DNA of 64,000 bases from Actinoplanes sp. TBRC 11911 (GCF_012933445.1 NZ_JABBNC010000004.1:1-64000); one strand, 5' to 3'. Shown: positions 25,601-33,961, counted from the first letter of the stretch. Notes: generated by a model not told the origin, from the letters alone. Numbers and translations are program-made.

Positions 25601-26500
25601 GTGAGCGACCGCAAGCCCCCCGATGCCGCCGATGCCAGGCAGGTGCCCCGCGACTTTGACGGCCTGTACAAGGCGCTGTTGGAGACCTACCCGCGCGATG
25701 CGCTGAGCCTGTTGTGCGGTGCCCGGCTCAACGGCCGAGAGGCGATCGTCGACGGACCCACCGAGCAGCCGCGGCAACGCAGCCGCCAATGCGACAAGGT
25801 GTTCCTGGTGCATCACCTCAACCGTGGGCCCACCGACGTCTACCACATCGAAATCCAGCTCAAGCGCACCGAGGATTTCCAGGAGCGCATGGTGGCCTAC
25901 TGGGCCTCCCTGGCGCTCAAGTACCGCCGCTTGGCCTACTGCATCCACCAGGTCGTGCTCTGGCCGTTAGGTGGAGGACTTCCGGGCCGGTTCATCCGTG
26001 ATCAGGCCCAGCTCGAGTACCGCTCGATCAACGTTCCCGACGACCTGGACCCCGCCACCCTGCTGGCCAGCCCCCTCGCTCCCCTCGCGTTGTGGGCGCA
26101 GAAACCGCCACCTGATCTCACCGAGCGAGTGGCCGATCGGATCGCCGAGACCGACACGATCGAGGAACAGCTGGTCCAGATCGAGCTCGGTATGCTCGTG
26201 GGAGGCTCACTGGCCATCCAGGTTGTCGAAGCACTGCGAAGGAGAGGCATGAACGACGTTCTCGAACAGACCACGTCAGGCCGCGAGATCGCCCAGCGCA
26301 ACCTCGACCAGGGCCGCGAGCAGGGCCGCGAGCAGGGTGTGGAGCAAGGCCACGTCGACGGGATGCGGGCGCTCCTGAAGGCGAGGTTCGGCGAGTTCGG
26401 CGACCTCGACGACCTCGCCCGGCGCCTGGCCGAACACGACCACGACGGCAACATCGCTCGCATCGTCGCCGGCGCGACCTTGGCGGAGCTGCGTTCCTAA
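25601..26500 (+). CDS. Rpn-like PD-(D/E)XK nuclease-superfamily protein
   Basis: A 299-aa protein. Residues 15-130 look like a PD-(D/E)XK core: FDGLYKALLETYPRDALSLL, then VYHIEIQLKRTEDFQERMVAYWASLALKYR, where Glu-x-Gln in the central strand fits the catalytic motif of Rpn/transposase-31-type proteins. The C-terminus is charged and carries the repeat REQGREQGVEQGH before a helical tail, as in Rpn relatives ending in short helical modules. Rpn proteins are implicated in recombination-promoting DNA cleavage and some in phage defence. The GTG has an excellent AAAGGAGGA ribosome site. No transposon ends are seen. Assignment by motif only. Confidence 0.65.
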   Translation: MSDRKPPDAADARQVPRDFDGLYKALLETYPRDALSLLCGARLNGREAIVDGPTEQPRQRSRQCDKVFLVHHLNRGPTDVYHIEIQLKRTEDFQERMVAYWASLALKYRRLAYCIHQVVLWPLGGGLPGRFIRDQAQLEYRSINVPDDLDPATLLASPLAPLALWAQKPPPDLTERVADRIAETDTIEEQLVQIELGMLVGGSLAIQVVEALRRRGMNDVLEQTTSGREIAQRNLDQGREQGREQGVEQGHVDGMRALLKARFGEFGDLDDLARRLAEHDHDGNIARIVAGATLAELRS

Positions 26501-26518
26501 GACGGCAACGGGGCGGGC

Positions 26519-27949
26519 GTGACAGATGCGTCCCGCCCACCCCCACCCAGTGGAGTGGGCCTGCGCGGCCTGCGGATCGATGCCGGGATACTAGGCCGCG
26601 TGACGGCGGTGGACTTTCCGGTTGAGGCCGGCGGGCGGCGGAGCAGCGTCGCATTCGGGAAAGCGGTGGTCGCGGACGCGCTGCGTGGGGTCGATCCCGG
26701 GGCGGCCGACGCGGTGCTCGCGGAGCGGGACTGGCGCAAGGGTTATCCGCGGCACTTCCGGGCGCTGGTCGAGGCCGGGTTGGGCGAGGAGGCGTACGGG
26801 ATCGCCAGTGCCGGTTTGGACTCGGTGCGCAAGCGGATCCCGCTGGCCGACTCGCTGGCCGACGGGCCGGAACGCCCGCTGGAGACGGTGACCGTCGACG
26901 GCGGCGGGCGGCCGGAGACCGAGGTCACGCTGCCGGTGCGCGGCGAGCTGCTGCGCGGCGACGGCTTAGCCCGCCAGCTGGAGACGTGGGTCGCCGACGG
27001 CGTGATCGAGCCGTCCTGCAGCGACATCATCCACCAGGTCATGAAAAATCCGGACATGTTGCACCTGGGCGACCAGCGCATGGTCGTCCTCGGCGCGGGT
27101 GCCGAGATGGGCCCGTTGACGGCGCTGCTGGGCTGGGGCAACACCGTGATCGGCGTGGATCGCCCGCAGGTGCAGCCGAGGCTCCTGGCCGCCGCGCGGG
27201 AGACCGCTGGCACGCTGATCGCCCCGGCTCACGGCGCCGACTTGCGCAACGATCTCGCCGCGGTCGCGCAGTGGCTCGAGAGCGTCGACCGGCGGCTGAT
27301 CATCGGCAATTACGTGTACGCCCCGGGCGGTCTGCACACGCTGCTGTCGATCGCGGTCGACGCGCTCGGGTCGTACCTGACGTCGCGCCGCGACGACACC
27401 GCGCTGGCCTTCCTCGCCACGCCGACCGACGTTTTCGCGGTGCCGCCTGAGGTGGTGGCGCAGGCGAGCGACCGCTTCGGCCACCGGTCCCGGAGCGCGC
27501 GGCTGACCGGGACGCTCTCCGGCGGACGGCTGCTGCGGCGCAACTATCCGGAGGACGCCGACCCGGGGATCAACGACAGCATCGTCCTGCAGCAGGGGCC
27601 GAATTACGCGCTCGCCAAACGCATCCAACGCTGGCGCGCCACCGTCGCCCGTCACGAACGGACCGTGGCCTTCTCGGTGGCGCCGGCCACGCGGACGCGG
27701 TCGGTCACCAATAATCGGCTGCTTGCCGCCGCGTATGCCGGGGCCCATCGGTTCGACGTCGACGTCTTCGAGCCGGAGACCGCGCGCAAGCTGATGGCTC
27801 TGCTGCTGGTCCACCAGATTCAGAACCCGCGCCCGCCGGCCGCCGAGAGCTGGCGGGACGAGGCGTTCGGGGCGGCGCACGGCGGGTTGTGGCGGTCGGC
27901 GTACGCGCCTCGGTCGGCGCTGCCGTTGGCCATCGTTCTCCCGAAGTAG
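26519..27949 (+). CDS. Rossmann-like protein of unknown function
   Basis: A 476-aa protein I do not recognise by name. Residues 189-212 (MVVLGAGAEMGPLTALLGWG) form a nucleotide- or SAM-binding glycine-rich loop, followed by TVIGVDRP with an acidic strand end, as in Rossmann folds. A Cys-His-containing segment SCSDIIHQVMKNPDM precedes it. The rest is mixed alpha/beta with no membrane segments. A dehydrogenase or methyltransferase-like role is possible but not claimed. The GTG at 26519 gives a Pro-rich leader; a GTG at 26600 is an alternative start. It follows the Rpn-like gene by 18 bp. Confidence 0.6.
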   Translation: MTDASRPPPPSGVGLRGLRIDAGILGRVTAVDFPVEAGGRRSSVAFGKAVVADALRGVDPGAADAVLAERDWRKGYPRHFRALVEAGLGEEAYGIASAGLDSVRKRIPLADSLADGPERPLETVTVDGGGRPETEVTLPVRGELLRGDGLARQLETWVADGVIEPSCSDIIHQVMKNPDMLHLGDQRMVVLGAGAEMGPLTALLGWGNTVIGVDRPQVQPRLLAAARETAGTLIAPAHGADLRNDLAAVAQWLESVDRRLIIGNYVYAPGGLHTLLSIAVDALGSYLTSRRDDTALAFLATPTDVFAVPPEVVAQASDRFGHRSRSARLTGTLSGGRLLRRNYPEDADPGINDSIVLQQGPNYALAKRIQRWRATVARHERTVAFSVAPATRTRSVTNNRLLAAAYAGAHRFDVDVFEPETARKLMALLLVHQIQNPRPPAAESWRDEAFGAAHGGLWRSAYAPRSALPLAIVLPK

Positions 27950-27967
27950 CTCCTCCCGAAGGAGGAG
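27950..27967. terminator. Short hairpin after the Rossmann-like gene
   Basis: CTCCTCC (27950-27956) pairs with GGAGGAG (27961-27967) around a CGAA tetraloop directly downstream of the stop codon. It is short but well placed for termination. Confidence 0.45.
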
Positions 27968-28022
27968 ATGCCGCGACCCCTGGGCGGACGAAACGCGGCC
28001 CCGCCCGGACGACGCTTCGGGC

Positions 28023-28940
28023 ATGGCTGTCGAGACGCTCCCACTGACCCGCACGCGTGACTGGCACCGGCCGTTGCTGGTGCTGACCGGGGCGGCGATC
28101 GTGCTGTCGGTCGTCGCCGGGATCGGGGTCTTCACCGATCCGCAGATCGTGACCGGCGTGCCGGCCTGGCTCAAACCGTTCAAGTTCGCCGTGTCGTTCG
28201 CGATCTACATGTTCACGATGGCGTGGCTGCTGGCCGTGCTGCCGCGCCGCAGCCGCAACGCCGAACGGGCCGGCACCGTCATCGTCGCGATCGTCGTCAT
28301 CGAGCTCGCCGTCATCGTGATCCAGGCGGCGCGCGGCACGATGAGCCATTTCAACGACACCACACCGTTCAACGGTCTGCTCTTCCGGATCATGGGCGTC
28401 TCGGTCATGGTGCTGTTCTTCGCGCACATCGTGATCGGGGTGGTCGCTTTGCGGCAGCGCATCGGGGACCGGCCCACGACGTACGCGGTCCAATGGGGTC
28501 TGGGGTTGGCCCTGCTCGGCATGCTGGTGGCGGTGCCGATGCTCACGCCGCTGCAGGATCCGGGCATCGCGGGGCTCACCGGGTCGCACAGCGTCGGCGT
28601 GCCGGACGGCGGTCCCGGGATGCCGGTCACCGGGTGGAGCACGACCGGCGGTGACCTGCGGATCGGGCACTTCGTCGGACTGCACGGGATGCAGGCGCTG
28701 CCGATCCTGGCGTTCCTGCTGGCCCGGTACGGGCGGCGGCTCGGCGAGGCGACCCGCGGCCGGCTGGTGGTGCTGGCGGGGGCGTCCTACGCCGTACTCG
28801 TGGTGCTCCTGACCTGGCAGGCGTTTCGCGCGCAGCCCTTGCTGCGGCCGGACATGCTGACCCTGGCAGCCGTCGCGACGCTGGCGGCCGGCTCGGCGAT
28901 CGGACTCGTCGCGGTGCTGGGACGGAGGAAATTCGCATGA
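28023..28940 (+). CDS. Polytopic membrane protein, hypothetical
   Basis: A 305-aa protein with about eight membrane helices (for example LLVLTGAAIVLSVVAGIGVF, LLFRIMGVSVMVLFFAHIVIG, LALLGMLVAVPMLTPL). The motif AWLKPFKFAVSFAIYMFTMAWLL and the segment IGHFVGLHGMQALPILAFLLARY with two conserved-looking histidines are typical of an uncharacterised actinobacterial membrane-protein family. It overlaps the next gene by ATGA, so the two are co-translated. Confidence 0.7.
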   Translation: MAVETLPLTRTRDWHRPLLVLTGAAIVLSVVAGIGVFTDPQIVTGVPAWLKPFKFAVSFAIYMFTMAWLLAVLPRRSRNAERAGTVIVAIVVIELAVIVIQAARGTMSHFNDTTPFNGLLFRIMGVSVMVLFFAHIVIGVVALRQRIGDRPTTYAVQWGLGLALLGMLVAVPMLTPLQDPGIAGLTGSHSVGVPDGGPGMPVTGWSTTGGDLRIGHFVGLHGMQALPILAFLLARYGRRLGEATRGRLVVLAGASYAVLVVLLTWQAFRAQPLLRPDMLTLAAVATLAAGSAIGLVAVLGRRKFA

Positions 28941-29374
28941 CCGGTACGCTGTTCGGCCTCACCTTCACGCTCGCGGCACCGTTCTGGGCGCTGATGATCC
29001 TGGCGCCGTCCTGGTCGTGGACCCGCCGGATCATCGAGTCGCCGCTGATCGCCGTGCCGATCGCGCTCATCTACGCGGTGCTCGTCGCCTCGGAATGGGG
29101 CGCCATCCTGCCCGCGGTGCTGACACCGTCCTTCGTCGACGTGCGGGAACTGCTGGCCACCGCGACCGGCGCCGCGGCGGCCTGGGCCCACATGATCGCG
29201 TTCGACCTGTTCGTGGGCCGATGGTCCTACCTGGACAGCCGGGAGCGCCGCATCCCGGCCGTGGTGATGGCGCCGGTGCTGCTGCTGACCATCCTGCTGG
29301 GGCCGCTCGGCCTGCTCGCCTACCTGGCGGTCCGGCGCTGGGCGGTCACGCCCGCCGAGCAGCACCTAGGCTGA
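28937..29374 (+). CDS. ABA4-like (DUF4281) membrane protein
   Basis: A 145-aa protein with four membrane helices. The segment AWAHMIAFDLFVGRWSYLDSRERRIPA followed by LLLTILLGPLGLLAYL matches the ABA4/DUF4281 family, named after a plant protein needed for neoxanthin synthesis. The bacterial members are uncharacterised. It overlaps the upstream membrane-protein gene by 4 nt, and the histidine kinase begins 4 nt after it, so all probably share an operon. Confidence 0.75.
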   Translation: MTGTLFGLTFTLAAPFWALMILAPSWSWTRRIIESPLIAVPIALIYAVLVASEWGAILPAVLTPSFVDVRELLATATGAAAAWAHMIAFDLFVGRWSYLDSRERRIPAVVMAPVLLLTILLGPLGLLAYLAVRRWAVTPAEQHLG

Positions 29375-29378
29375 GCGC

Positions 29379-30758
29379 ATGGGCTGGCTCGGCCGCATCT
29401 TCGACCGCCGCGACACGTGGGCTCGGGTGGTGCTGCTCGACCTCAGCGGCTTCGGCTACCTGTTCTTCGGCATCCAGCCCGGCCGGCCCACCGCGGGTCA
29501 GTGGGTGCTGGCGCTGCTGGCGTTCGCCGTGGCGGCCGGCCTGTTCCGGTGGCCGGTGGTGCAGTTCGTGACGCAGGCCGGCTTGCTGGTGATCGCGTTC
29601 GTGACCCTCGACGACCCGACGATCAACCAGGTGGGGGCCAGTTGGGCGCTGGCGGAACTGATGGTCTGGGCGGCCCATCCCCGGACGCTGGCGCTCGCGG
29701 TCGTCGCCATGGCCGGGATCTACGCGAGCTTCAAAGTGGTGGGCTCGCCGGCGCCGCAGACGGCGATCTTCGGGCTGATCTGGCCGATCGCGTTGCCGGT
29801 GCTGCTCGGGCTGGTCGTGCGGACGAGCCGCGAGCTGGCGTTGCAGGCTTCCCGGCGGGCGTTGGCCGAGCAGCAGGCGGTACGGGCGGACGAGCGCGCC
29901 GCCATCGCCCGCGAGTTGCACGACGTGGTGGCCCATCATGTCGCGTCGATGGTGCTGCGGGTGGGGGTGGCGCGGCATGTGCTGCCCGGTTTGGAGCCAC
30001 GGACTGCCGAGGTGCTCGACGATGTGCATCGCACCGGGACAGCGGCTCTCGCCGATCTCCGGCGGCTGGTCGGTGTGTTGCGCTCCCCTTCCCCCGTACG
30101 CGGGGACGCGGCGTTGACGGCCATGGAGCCTGGGGCGTTGCCGGCGGCGTTGGGAGCGGCGGTGGACAGGGCGCGTGGCGCCGGGTTGATCGTGGAGGCG
30201 TCGATCGATCCGGCCGTCGGGGAGATCGACGCCGTCCGGGGGTTGGCGGTGTTGCGGTTGACCCAGGAGGCGCTGACAAATGTGGCAAAGCACGCGGGGA
30301 CGTCTGCTGTGGCTCAGTTGTCGGTCTCGGTCAGCGGTGGGGCGGTGAGCTGGGAGGTCGCCGACGACGGCGGGGCCGGGGCGGGTGGCGGTCAGGGGCC
30401 GGCCGGGGTGCCGGGTGGCGGCGGTGATGGGTTGGGTTTGCTGTCGGGTGGCGGCGGCGCTCGGTTGGGCGGGCGGCCGGATGGGCTGTCGGGTGGCGGC
30501 GGCCATGGCTTGGCTGGGCTGTCGGGTGGTCGCGGCCATGAGTTGGCTGGGCTCTCGGATGGCGGCGGCCTTGGGTTGGGCGGGCGGCCGGGTGGCGGCG
30601 GTGATGAGTTGGGTGGGCTGCCGGATGGTGGCGGTCATGGGCTCGCCGGGATGCGGGAGCGGGTCGAGTTGCTCGGCGGCGCGCTGATCGCCGGGCCGGC
30701 CGGCGGCGGCTGGTGCGTGCGGACCGTACTGCCCGCTCCCGCGGAGGCCGGCACGTGA
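29379..30758 (+). CDS. NarL-family sensor histidine kinase with expanded ATP-lid repeats
   Basis: A 459-aa kinase. Five to six N-terminal membrane helices are followed by a HisKA_3 dimerisation/phosphoacceptor helix, IARELHDVVAHHVASM with His at about 181, and an HATPase_c domain with N-box VLRLTQEALTNVAKHA and final G-box GGGHGLAGMRERVELLGG. Between the G1 region (VADDGG) and the last G-box lie six diverged extra copies of an 11-residue GGGHGLAGLSG-like unit, encoded by 33-bp repeats (about 30390-30655). Each looks like a copy of the G-box itself. The kinase should phosphorylate the response regulator encoded immediately downstream (GTGA overlap). Signal unknown. Confidence 0.85.
   Translation: MGWLGRIFDRRDTWARVVLLDLSGFGYLFFGIQPGRPTAGQWVLALLAFAVAAGLFRWPVVQFVTQAGLLVIAFVTLDDPTINQVGASWALAELMVWAAHPRTLALAVVAMAGIYASFKVVGSPAPQTAIFGLIWPIALPVLLGLVVRTSRELALQASRRALAEQQAVRADERAAIARELHDVVAHHVASMVLRVGVARHVLPGLEPRTAEVLDDVHRTGTAALADLRRLVGVLRSPSPVRGDAALTAMEPGALPAALGAAVDRARGAGLIVEASIDPAVGEIDAVRGLAVLRLTQEALTNVAKHAGTSAVAQLSVSVSGGAVSWEVADDGGAGAGGGQGPAGVPGGGGDGLGLLSGGGGARLGGRPDGLSGGGGHGLAGLSGGRGHELAGLSDGGGLGLGGRPGGGGDELGGLPDGGGHGLAGMRERVELLGGALIAGPAGGGWCVRTVLPAPAEAGT
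30390..30655 (+). repeat. 33-bp in-frame repeat derived from the kinase G-box
   Basis: Units such as CTGTCGGGTGGCGGCGGCCA recur about seven times at 30-36 bp spacing. They encode variants of Leu-Ser/Pro-Gly/Asp-Gly-Gly-Gly-His/Asp-Gly/Glu-Leu-Ala/Gly-Gly. The last copy is the genuine ATP-binding motif. Confidence 0.8.
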
Positions 30759-31387
30759 TCCGGTTGCTGCTCGTCGACGACCAGCACATGATCCGGGCCG
30801 GGCTGCGCATGTTGTGCGATGCCGAACCGGACCTCGAGGTGGTCGGCGAGGCCGCGGACGGCCGGGAGGCGGTGACGCTGGCCGCGCGGCTCGCCCCCGA
30901 CGTGGTGGTGATGGACCTGCGCATGCCCGGAGTCGACGGCATCACCGCGACCAGCCGGATCCTGGCGGCCCGCCCGGCCACCCGGGTGCTGGTGCTGACG
31001 ACGTTCGGTGACGACGATCACCTGTATCCGGCGCTGACCGCCGGGGCGTGCGGCTTCCTGCTCAAGGACGCACCGCCGGCGTCACTGCTGGACGGGATCC
31101 GGCGCGCGGCGGACGGGGACAGCCCGTTCAGCCGCGAGGTGCTCGGCCGCTTGGTGCGGCGTGCCGTGGACGCCGCGGAGCGGCCGGCGCTTCCGCGGCT
31201 TTCCGGCGTGACGGCCCGCGAGCGCGAGGTGCTCGACCTGGTCGCGGAGGGATTGTCGAACGCGGAGATCGCGGCCCGCCTGCACGTCGGCGTGACGACG
31301 GTGAAGACGCACGTCACGGCCTTGATGACCAAGACCGGCTGCCCGAACCGGGTGCGACTGGCACTGCTGGCCCACCGGGAGCCGTGA
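30755..31387 (+). CDS. NarL/FixJ-family response regulator
   Basis: A 210-aa two-domain regulator. The receiver has LLLVDDQHMIRAGLRML, phosphoacceptor Asp near residue 54 in DVVVMDLRMPGVDG, a conserved Thr in VLVLTTFGDDD and Lys in GFLLKDA. The LuxR-type HTH is GVTAREREVLDLVAEGLSNAEIAARLHVGVTTVKTHVTALMTKTG. The GTG at 30755 overlaps the kinase stop, giving translational coupling; a longer reading from 30713 would lie inside the kinase. It probably controls its own operon, but no binding site was recognised. Confidence 0.9.
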   Translation: MIRLLLVDDQHMIRAGLRMLCDAEPDLEVVGEAADGREAVTLAARLAPDVVVMDLRMPGVDGITATSRILAARPATRVLVLTTFGDDDHLYPALTAGACGFLLKDAPPASLLDGIRRAADGDSPFSREVLGRLVRRAVDAAERPALPRLSGVTAREREVLDLVAEGLSNAEIAARLHVGVTTVKTHVTALMTKTGCPNRVRLALLAHREP

Positions 31388-31399
31388 GGTCCCGGCGCG

Positions 31400-31530
31400 G
31401 CGCTTGGCCGGGGTGCTTGAGCCTCGCGATCCGGCCCGGCGCGTGGGCCTCGCGTTCGGCCCGGCGCTTGGGCCTCACGATTCGGTGCTGCGCTTCGGCC
31501 TCGCGCTTTCTGCGGGGCGCTTCGGGCCGG
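31400..31530 (+). repeat. About 26-bp tandem repeat after the response regulator
   Basis: Imperfect units of the form CGCTTGGGCCTCGCGNTTCGGCCCGG recur four to five times directly after the response-regulator stop codon and before the terminator hairpin. They are not part of a recognised gene. Confidence 0.65.
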
Positions 31531-31557
31531 CGTTTCGTTCCGGCCGTGGACACGGCA

Positions 31558-31593
31558 AAGGCCGGAGATCCGTGGCGGCGGGTCTCCGGCCTT
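31558..31593. terminator. Bidirectional terminator hairpin
   Basis: A perfect 11-bp stem, AAGGCCGGAGA (31558-31568) with TCTCCGGCCTT (31583-31593), lies between the convergent response-regulator and L36 genes. It can serve both directions. Confidence 0.7.
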
Positions 31594-31649
31594 CGCTACA
31601 AAGTTATCGCGTGTTCGCGGGTTGTACCCGCGGATCGCCTCGCGTGGCG

Positions 31650-31772
31650 TCAGCCCTGACGGCCGTTCCACCGGGGGTTCTTGCGGTTGATCACCACTAT
31701 CCGCCCGCGGCGACGGGCGAGCACCGAGCCGGGCTTGCTCTTCAGCGACCTCAGCGAGTTGCGGACCTTCAT
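31650..31772 (-). CDS. rpmJ: 50S ribosomal protein L36, cysteine-free (type B) paralogue
   Basis: A 40-aa gene read as [20 protein letters not shown], then [23 protein letters not shown] and a TGA. It matches L36 along its full length but lacks the CxxC...C...H zinc ribbon of the standard form, as in the YkgO-like C-minus paralogues. In many bacteria such copies replace the zinc-binding form when zinc is scarce, often under Zur control; no Zur box was recognised here. A GAGAGG ribosome site lies about 8 nt before the ATG. Confidence 0.88.
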   Translation of the reverse strand: MKVRNSLRSLKSKPGSVLARRRGRIVVINRKNPRWNGRQG

Positions 31773-32006
31773 CGTGGTTCCTCTCTCCGCGCCGGCTCAT
31801 CCGCCCGGCGCGATGGTGTAAACGCCACCCCGGTGGCGCTTATTTCCACGTCAGGCCGACGCCCCTTCGACCGGCCGCACCGCAACCACCGCTCGACCCC
31901 ACAGCTCGGACCCGGCCGCCGGCGACGCGGACCAGCTCCGCCCGGGAGCGTGTTCGATCGTCTGTGGCGGGAGCGGGGCGGGCGGGTGCGCGGTGGGTGG
32001 CGACGC

Positions 32007-32426
32007 TTATTTCAAGCTGAGCGTCTCGATGGGCTGGCCCGTGACAGAGGAGATCAGGTCGAAATCCTTGTCGACCGCGAGCACCGTCAGCCCTGCCTTC
32101 TCGGCGGTCGCGGCGATCAACAGGTCCGGTATCGATGGCGCGCGGTGCTGGCCCTGGTCGGCCAGGAGCATCTGCACCTGAAAGGCGCGATCCTCGATGG
32201 CCGGGGTGAGGTGCTCGACCGGCATCAAGGACAACGGCGGCGACGCGAACTCCCGGCGGCCCACTTCCCCGGAACGCGCCGAGTAACCGAGTTCGAGCCG
32301 CGTGATCGTCGAGAGCCGGACCAGGCCCCGGCCGATGCGGGCGCTCCACTGATCACGGTTTCGGGCTTGGTCCAGTTGGAGCCGGACATATGCTGACTTG
32401 TCGATCAGCCAGCTCGTCACCGCCAT
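32007..32426 (-). CDS. vapC: VapC-family PIN-domain toxin (ribonuclease)
   Basis: A 139-aa PIN domain. The acidic active-site residues are visible: Asp in [12 protein letters not shown], Glu in [10 protein letters not shown], and Asp in [15 protein letters not shown] and [12 protein letters not shown]. VapC toxins cut tRNA or rRNA when their antitoxin is degraded. Its ATG overlaps the antitoxin's 3' end by 10 nt, the usual vapBC arrangement. Confidence 0.87.
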   Translation of the reverse strand: MAVTSWLIDKSAYVRLQLDQARNRDQWSARIGRGLVRLSTITRLELGYSARSGEVGRREFASPPLSLMPVEHLTPAIEDRAFQVQMLLADQGQHRAPSIPDLLIAATAEKAGLTVLAVDKDFDLISSVTGQPIETLSLK

Positions 32427-32641
32427 GCGTTGTCCATCACCGTGGGGTCGGCGAGGTCGGCGAACGCATCCGAAGACCGATGCCAGTCCGAGTCGGTGAC
32501 CTGCCGGTCGCCGGTCGCGCCGACGGCCTCCTCGAACTTGCGGCGCAGGTATTCGTTACGGGACAGGCCGAGGTCGGCGGCGGCGGCGTCAATGCGATCG
32601 ATGGCTTGCTGGCTCAGATCGCGAATGAGGATGTTGGGCAT
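32417..32641 (-). CDS. vapB: VapB-like ribbon-helix-helix antitoxin
   Basis: A 74-aa antitoxin. The N-terminal [20 protein letters not shown] and the following helix [18 protein letters not shown] form a ribbon-helix-helix (FitA/VapB-type) DNA-binding unit, and the C-terminal tail should wrap the toxin. The ATG at 32641 begins the domain exactly; an upstream GTG at 32680 would add 13 unconserved residues. It and the toxin probably repress the operon through the repeats just upstream. Confidence 0.85.
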   Translation of the reverse strand: MPNILIRDLSQQAIDRIDAAAADLGLSRNEYLRRKFEEAVGATGDRQVTDSDWHRSSDAFADLADPTVMDNAWR

Positions 32642-32671
32642 CGTGAACCTCTCAGGGCCGTTCGCGCAGAC

Positions 32672-32689
32672 TGATATCACGATATCACG
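32672..32689. promoter_or_regulatory. Candidate VapB operator
   Basis: Two direct copies of GATATCAC (32673-32680 and 32681-32688), each containing the palindrome GATATC, lie about 30 bp upstream of the vapB ATG. Paired short repeats at this position suit cooperative binding by a ribbon-helix-helix antitoxin. Confidence 0.5.
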
Positions 32690-32770
32690 GCTGGCGATCC
32701 GGCCCGCGGCGCGTGGCGCCGGCTGGGTCGATGCGGCAACATCGGCCCAGCTCGGCAGTCCGGATGAAAG

Positions 32771-33961
32771 TCAGGGGGCACCCATCAACGAGGCCAGATG
32801 CTCGGGGGCGAAGAACTCCGGCGGGGACAGCACGCCCGAGTTCAGGCGGGCGAAGGCGTCCATCGCGGGCTGGTTGCCCTGGATCGCGGTGAGCAGGCCC
32901 ACCAGCTGGTCGTCCGGCGGCTGCAGCGAGGCGATCTGCAGGGTCAGCTGGTAGAACGGCATCGCCCGGGCGTCCCGGCGGCCCTGATAGCCGGCCAGCG
33001 CCTCGTCGAACGGTGACTTGCCGGTCAGCGCCTCGTGCAACGCCGCCGCGCAGTGCTCGGCGTCGAGGAACGCGTCCGTGATGCCCTGCGCGGTGATGAA
33101 GTCACGGTTGTAGCCGGCGTCGCCCACCAGGACCCAGCCCGGCCCGTACGGCGTACGGAAGTAGTTCGGCACCGACGCCCCGACGATGCGTTCCTCGCGT
33201 TTCGCGTCCCGCAGGCGCTCGACGAACGACGGCGACAGCGCGAACGTCGACTCCAGCGCCGCCTCGATGTCGTCGCGGTGGGTGGTGATCTCGCTGTGTC
33301 GCCAGCCGCCGATCACCAGGGTCAGGCCGTCGTTGGTCGGGCAGACCGCCCAGCCGCGGCCGGGCCGGCTGTACGCCTCGAAGCTGTCGGTCGGCAGGTT
33401 GCTGTAATACGAGTAGTAGCCCACGGCCTGCGGCGGCTGCTCCTCGTACGCGGGAGCCTGCACCGCCTTCGCAACCGACGAGTTCCGGCCGTCCGCGCCG
33501 ACCACCACGCGCGCCCGCTCGACGATCCCGCCGTGGCCCCGGATGCCGGTCACCCGGCCGTCGGAGAACACCAGATCGTCGACCGTGAAACCCTCCCGCA
33601 CCTCGGCGCCGGCCGCTGCGGCGGCGTCGAGCAGGATCTTGTCGAGCAGTTGGCGGCGCGGGGCGTAGGCGTACGGGGAATCGGGTGTGCCGGGAGCACC
33701 GGCGAGGGTGACCGGGCCGAAGTCGAAGGAATAGCGGCCCACCGGCGGGCACCCGGTGGCGGCGACCTGGTCGAGCAGGCCCCAGCGCTGGAGGGCGGCC
33801 GCGCCCGGCGGGTGGATCACGTGCGTCGAGACCGTGTCGCTGGGGAACCGCGCCCGATCGACCAGCAGGGTCCGGTGGCCCTGCCGGGCCAGCATCATGG
33901 CCAGCGGCGAGCCGGCGCAGCGCGCTCCCACCACGATGACGTCGTATTGCGTATCGGTCAT
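32771..33961 (-). CDS. FAD-dependent oxidoreductase (geranylgeranyl-reductase/PHBH-like)
   Basis: A 396-aa flavoprotein: DVIVVGARCAGSPLAMMLARQGHRTLLVDR (FAD GxGxxG-like, here GARCAG), VVVGADGRNSSVAKAV and GWVLVGDAGYNRDFITAQGITDAF. The GARCAGS start and the DFITAQGI segment are typical of an actinobacterial subgroup of NAD(P)/FAD-dependent oxidoreductases related to geranylgeranyl reductases and halogenase-like hydroxylases. Substrate unknown. It is divergent from the subtilase gene across about 107 bp. Confidence 0.83.
   Translation of the reverse strand: MTDTQYDVIVVGARCAGSPLAMMLARQGHRTLLVDRARFPSDTVSTHVIHPPGAAALQRWGLLDQVAATGCPPVGRYSFDFGPVTLAGAPGTPDSPYAYAPRRQLLDKILLDAAAAAGAEVREGFTVDDLVFSDGRVTGIRGHGGIVERARVVVGADGRNSSVAKAVQAPAYEEQPPQAVGYYSYYSNLPTDSFEAYSRPGRGWAVCPTNDGLTLVIGGWRHSEITTHRDDIEAALESTFALSPSFVERLRDAKREERIVGASVPNYFRTPYGPGWVLVGDAGYNRDFITAQGITDAFLDAEHCAAALHEALTGKSPFDEALAGYQGRRDARAMPFYQLTLQIASLQPPDDQLVGLLTAIQGNQPAMDAFARLNSGVLSPPEFFAPEHLASLMGAP

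Noticed and set aside
24308..26500. A single 730-residue protein spanning the LtrA region and the Rpn-like domain
   Set aside because: The first 430 residues are an out-of-frame reading of LtrA; a strong AAAGGAGGA site and GTG at 25601 begin the real protein.
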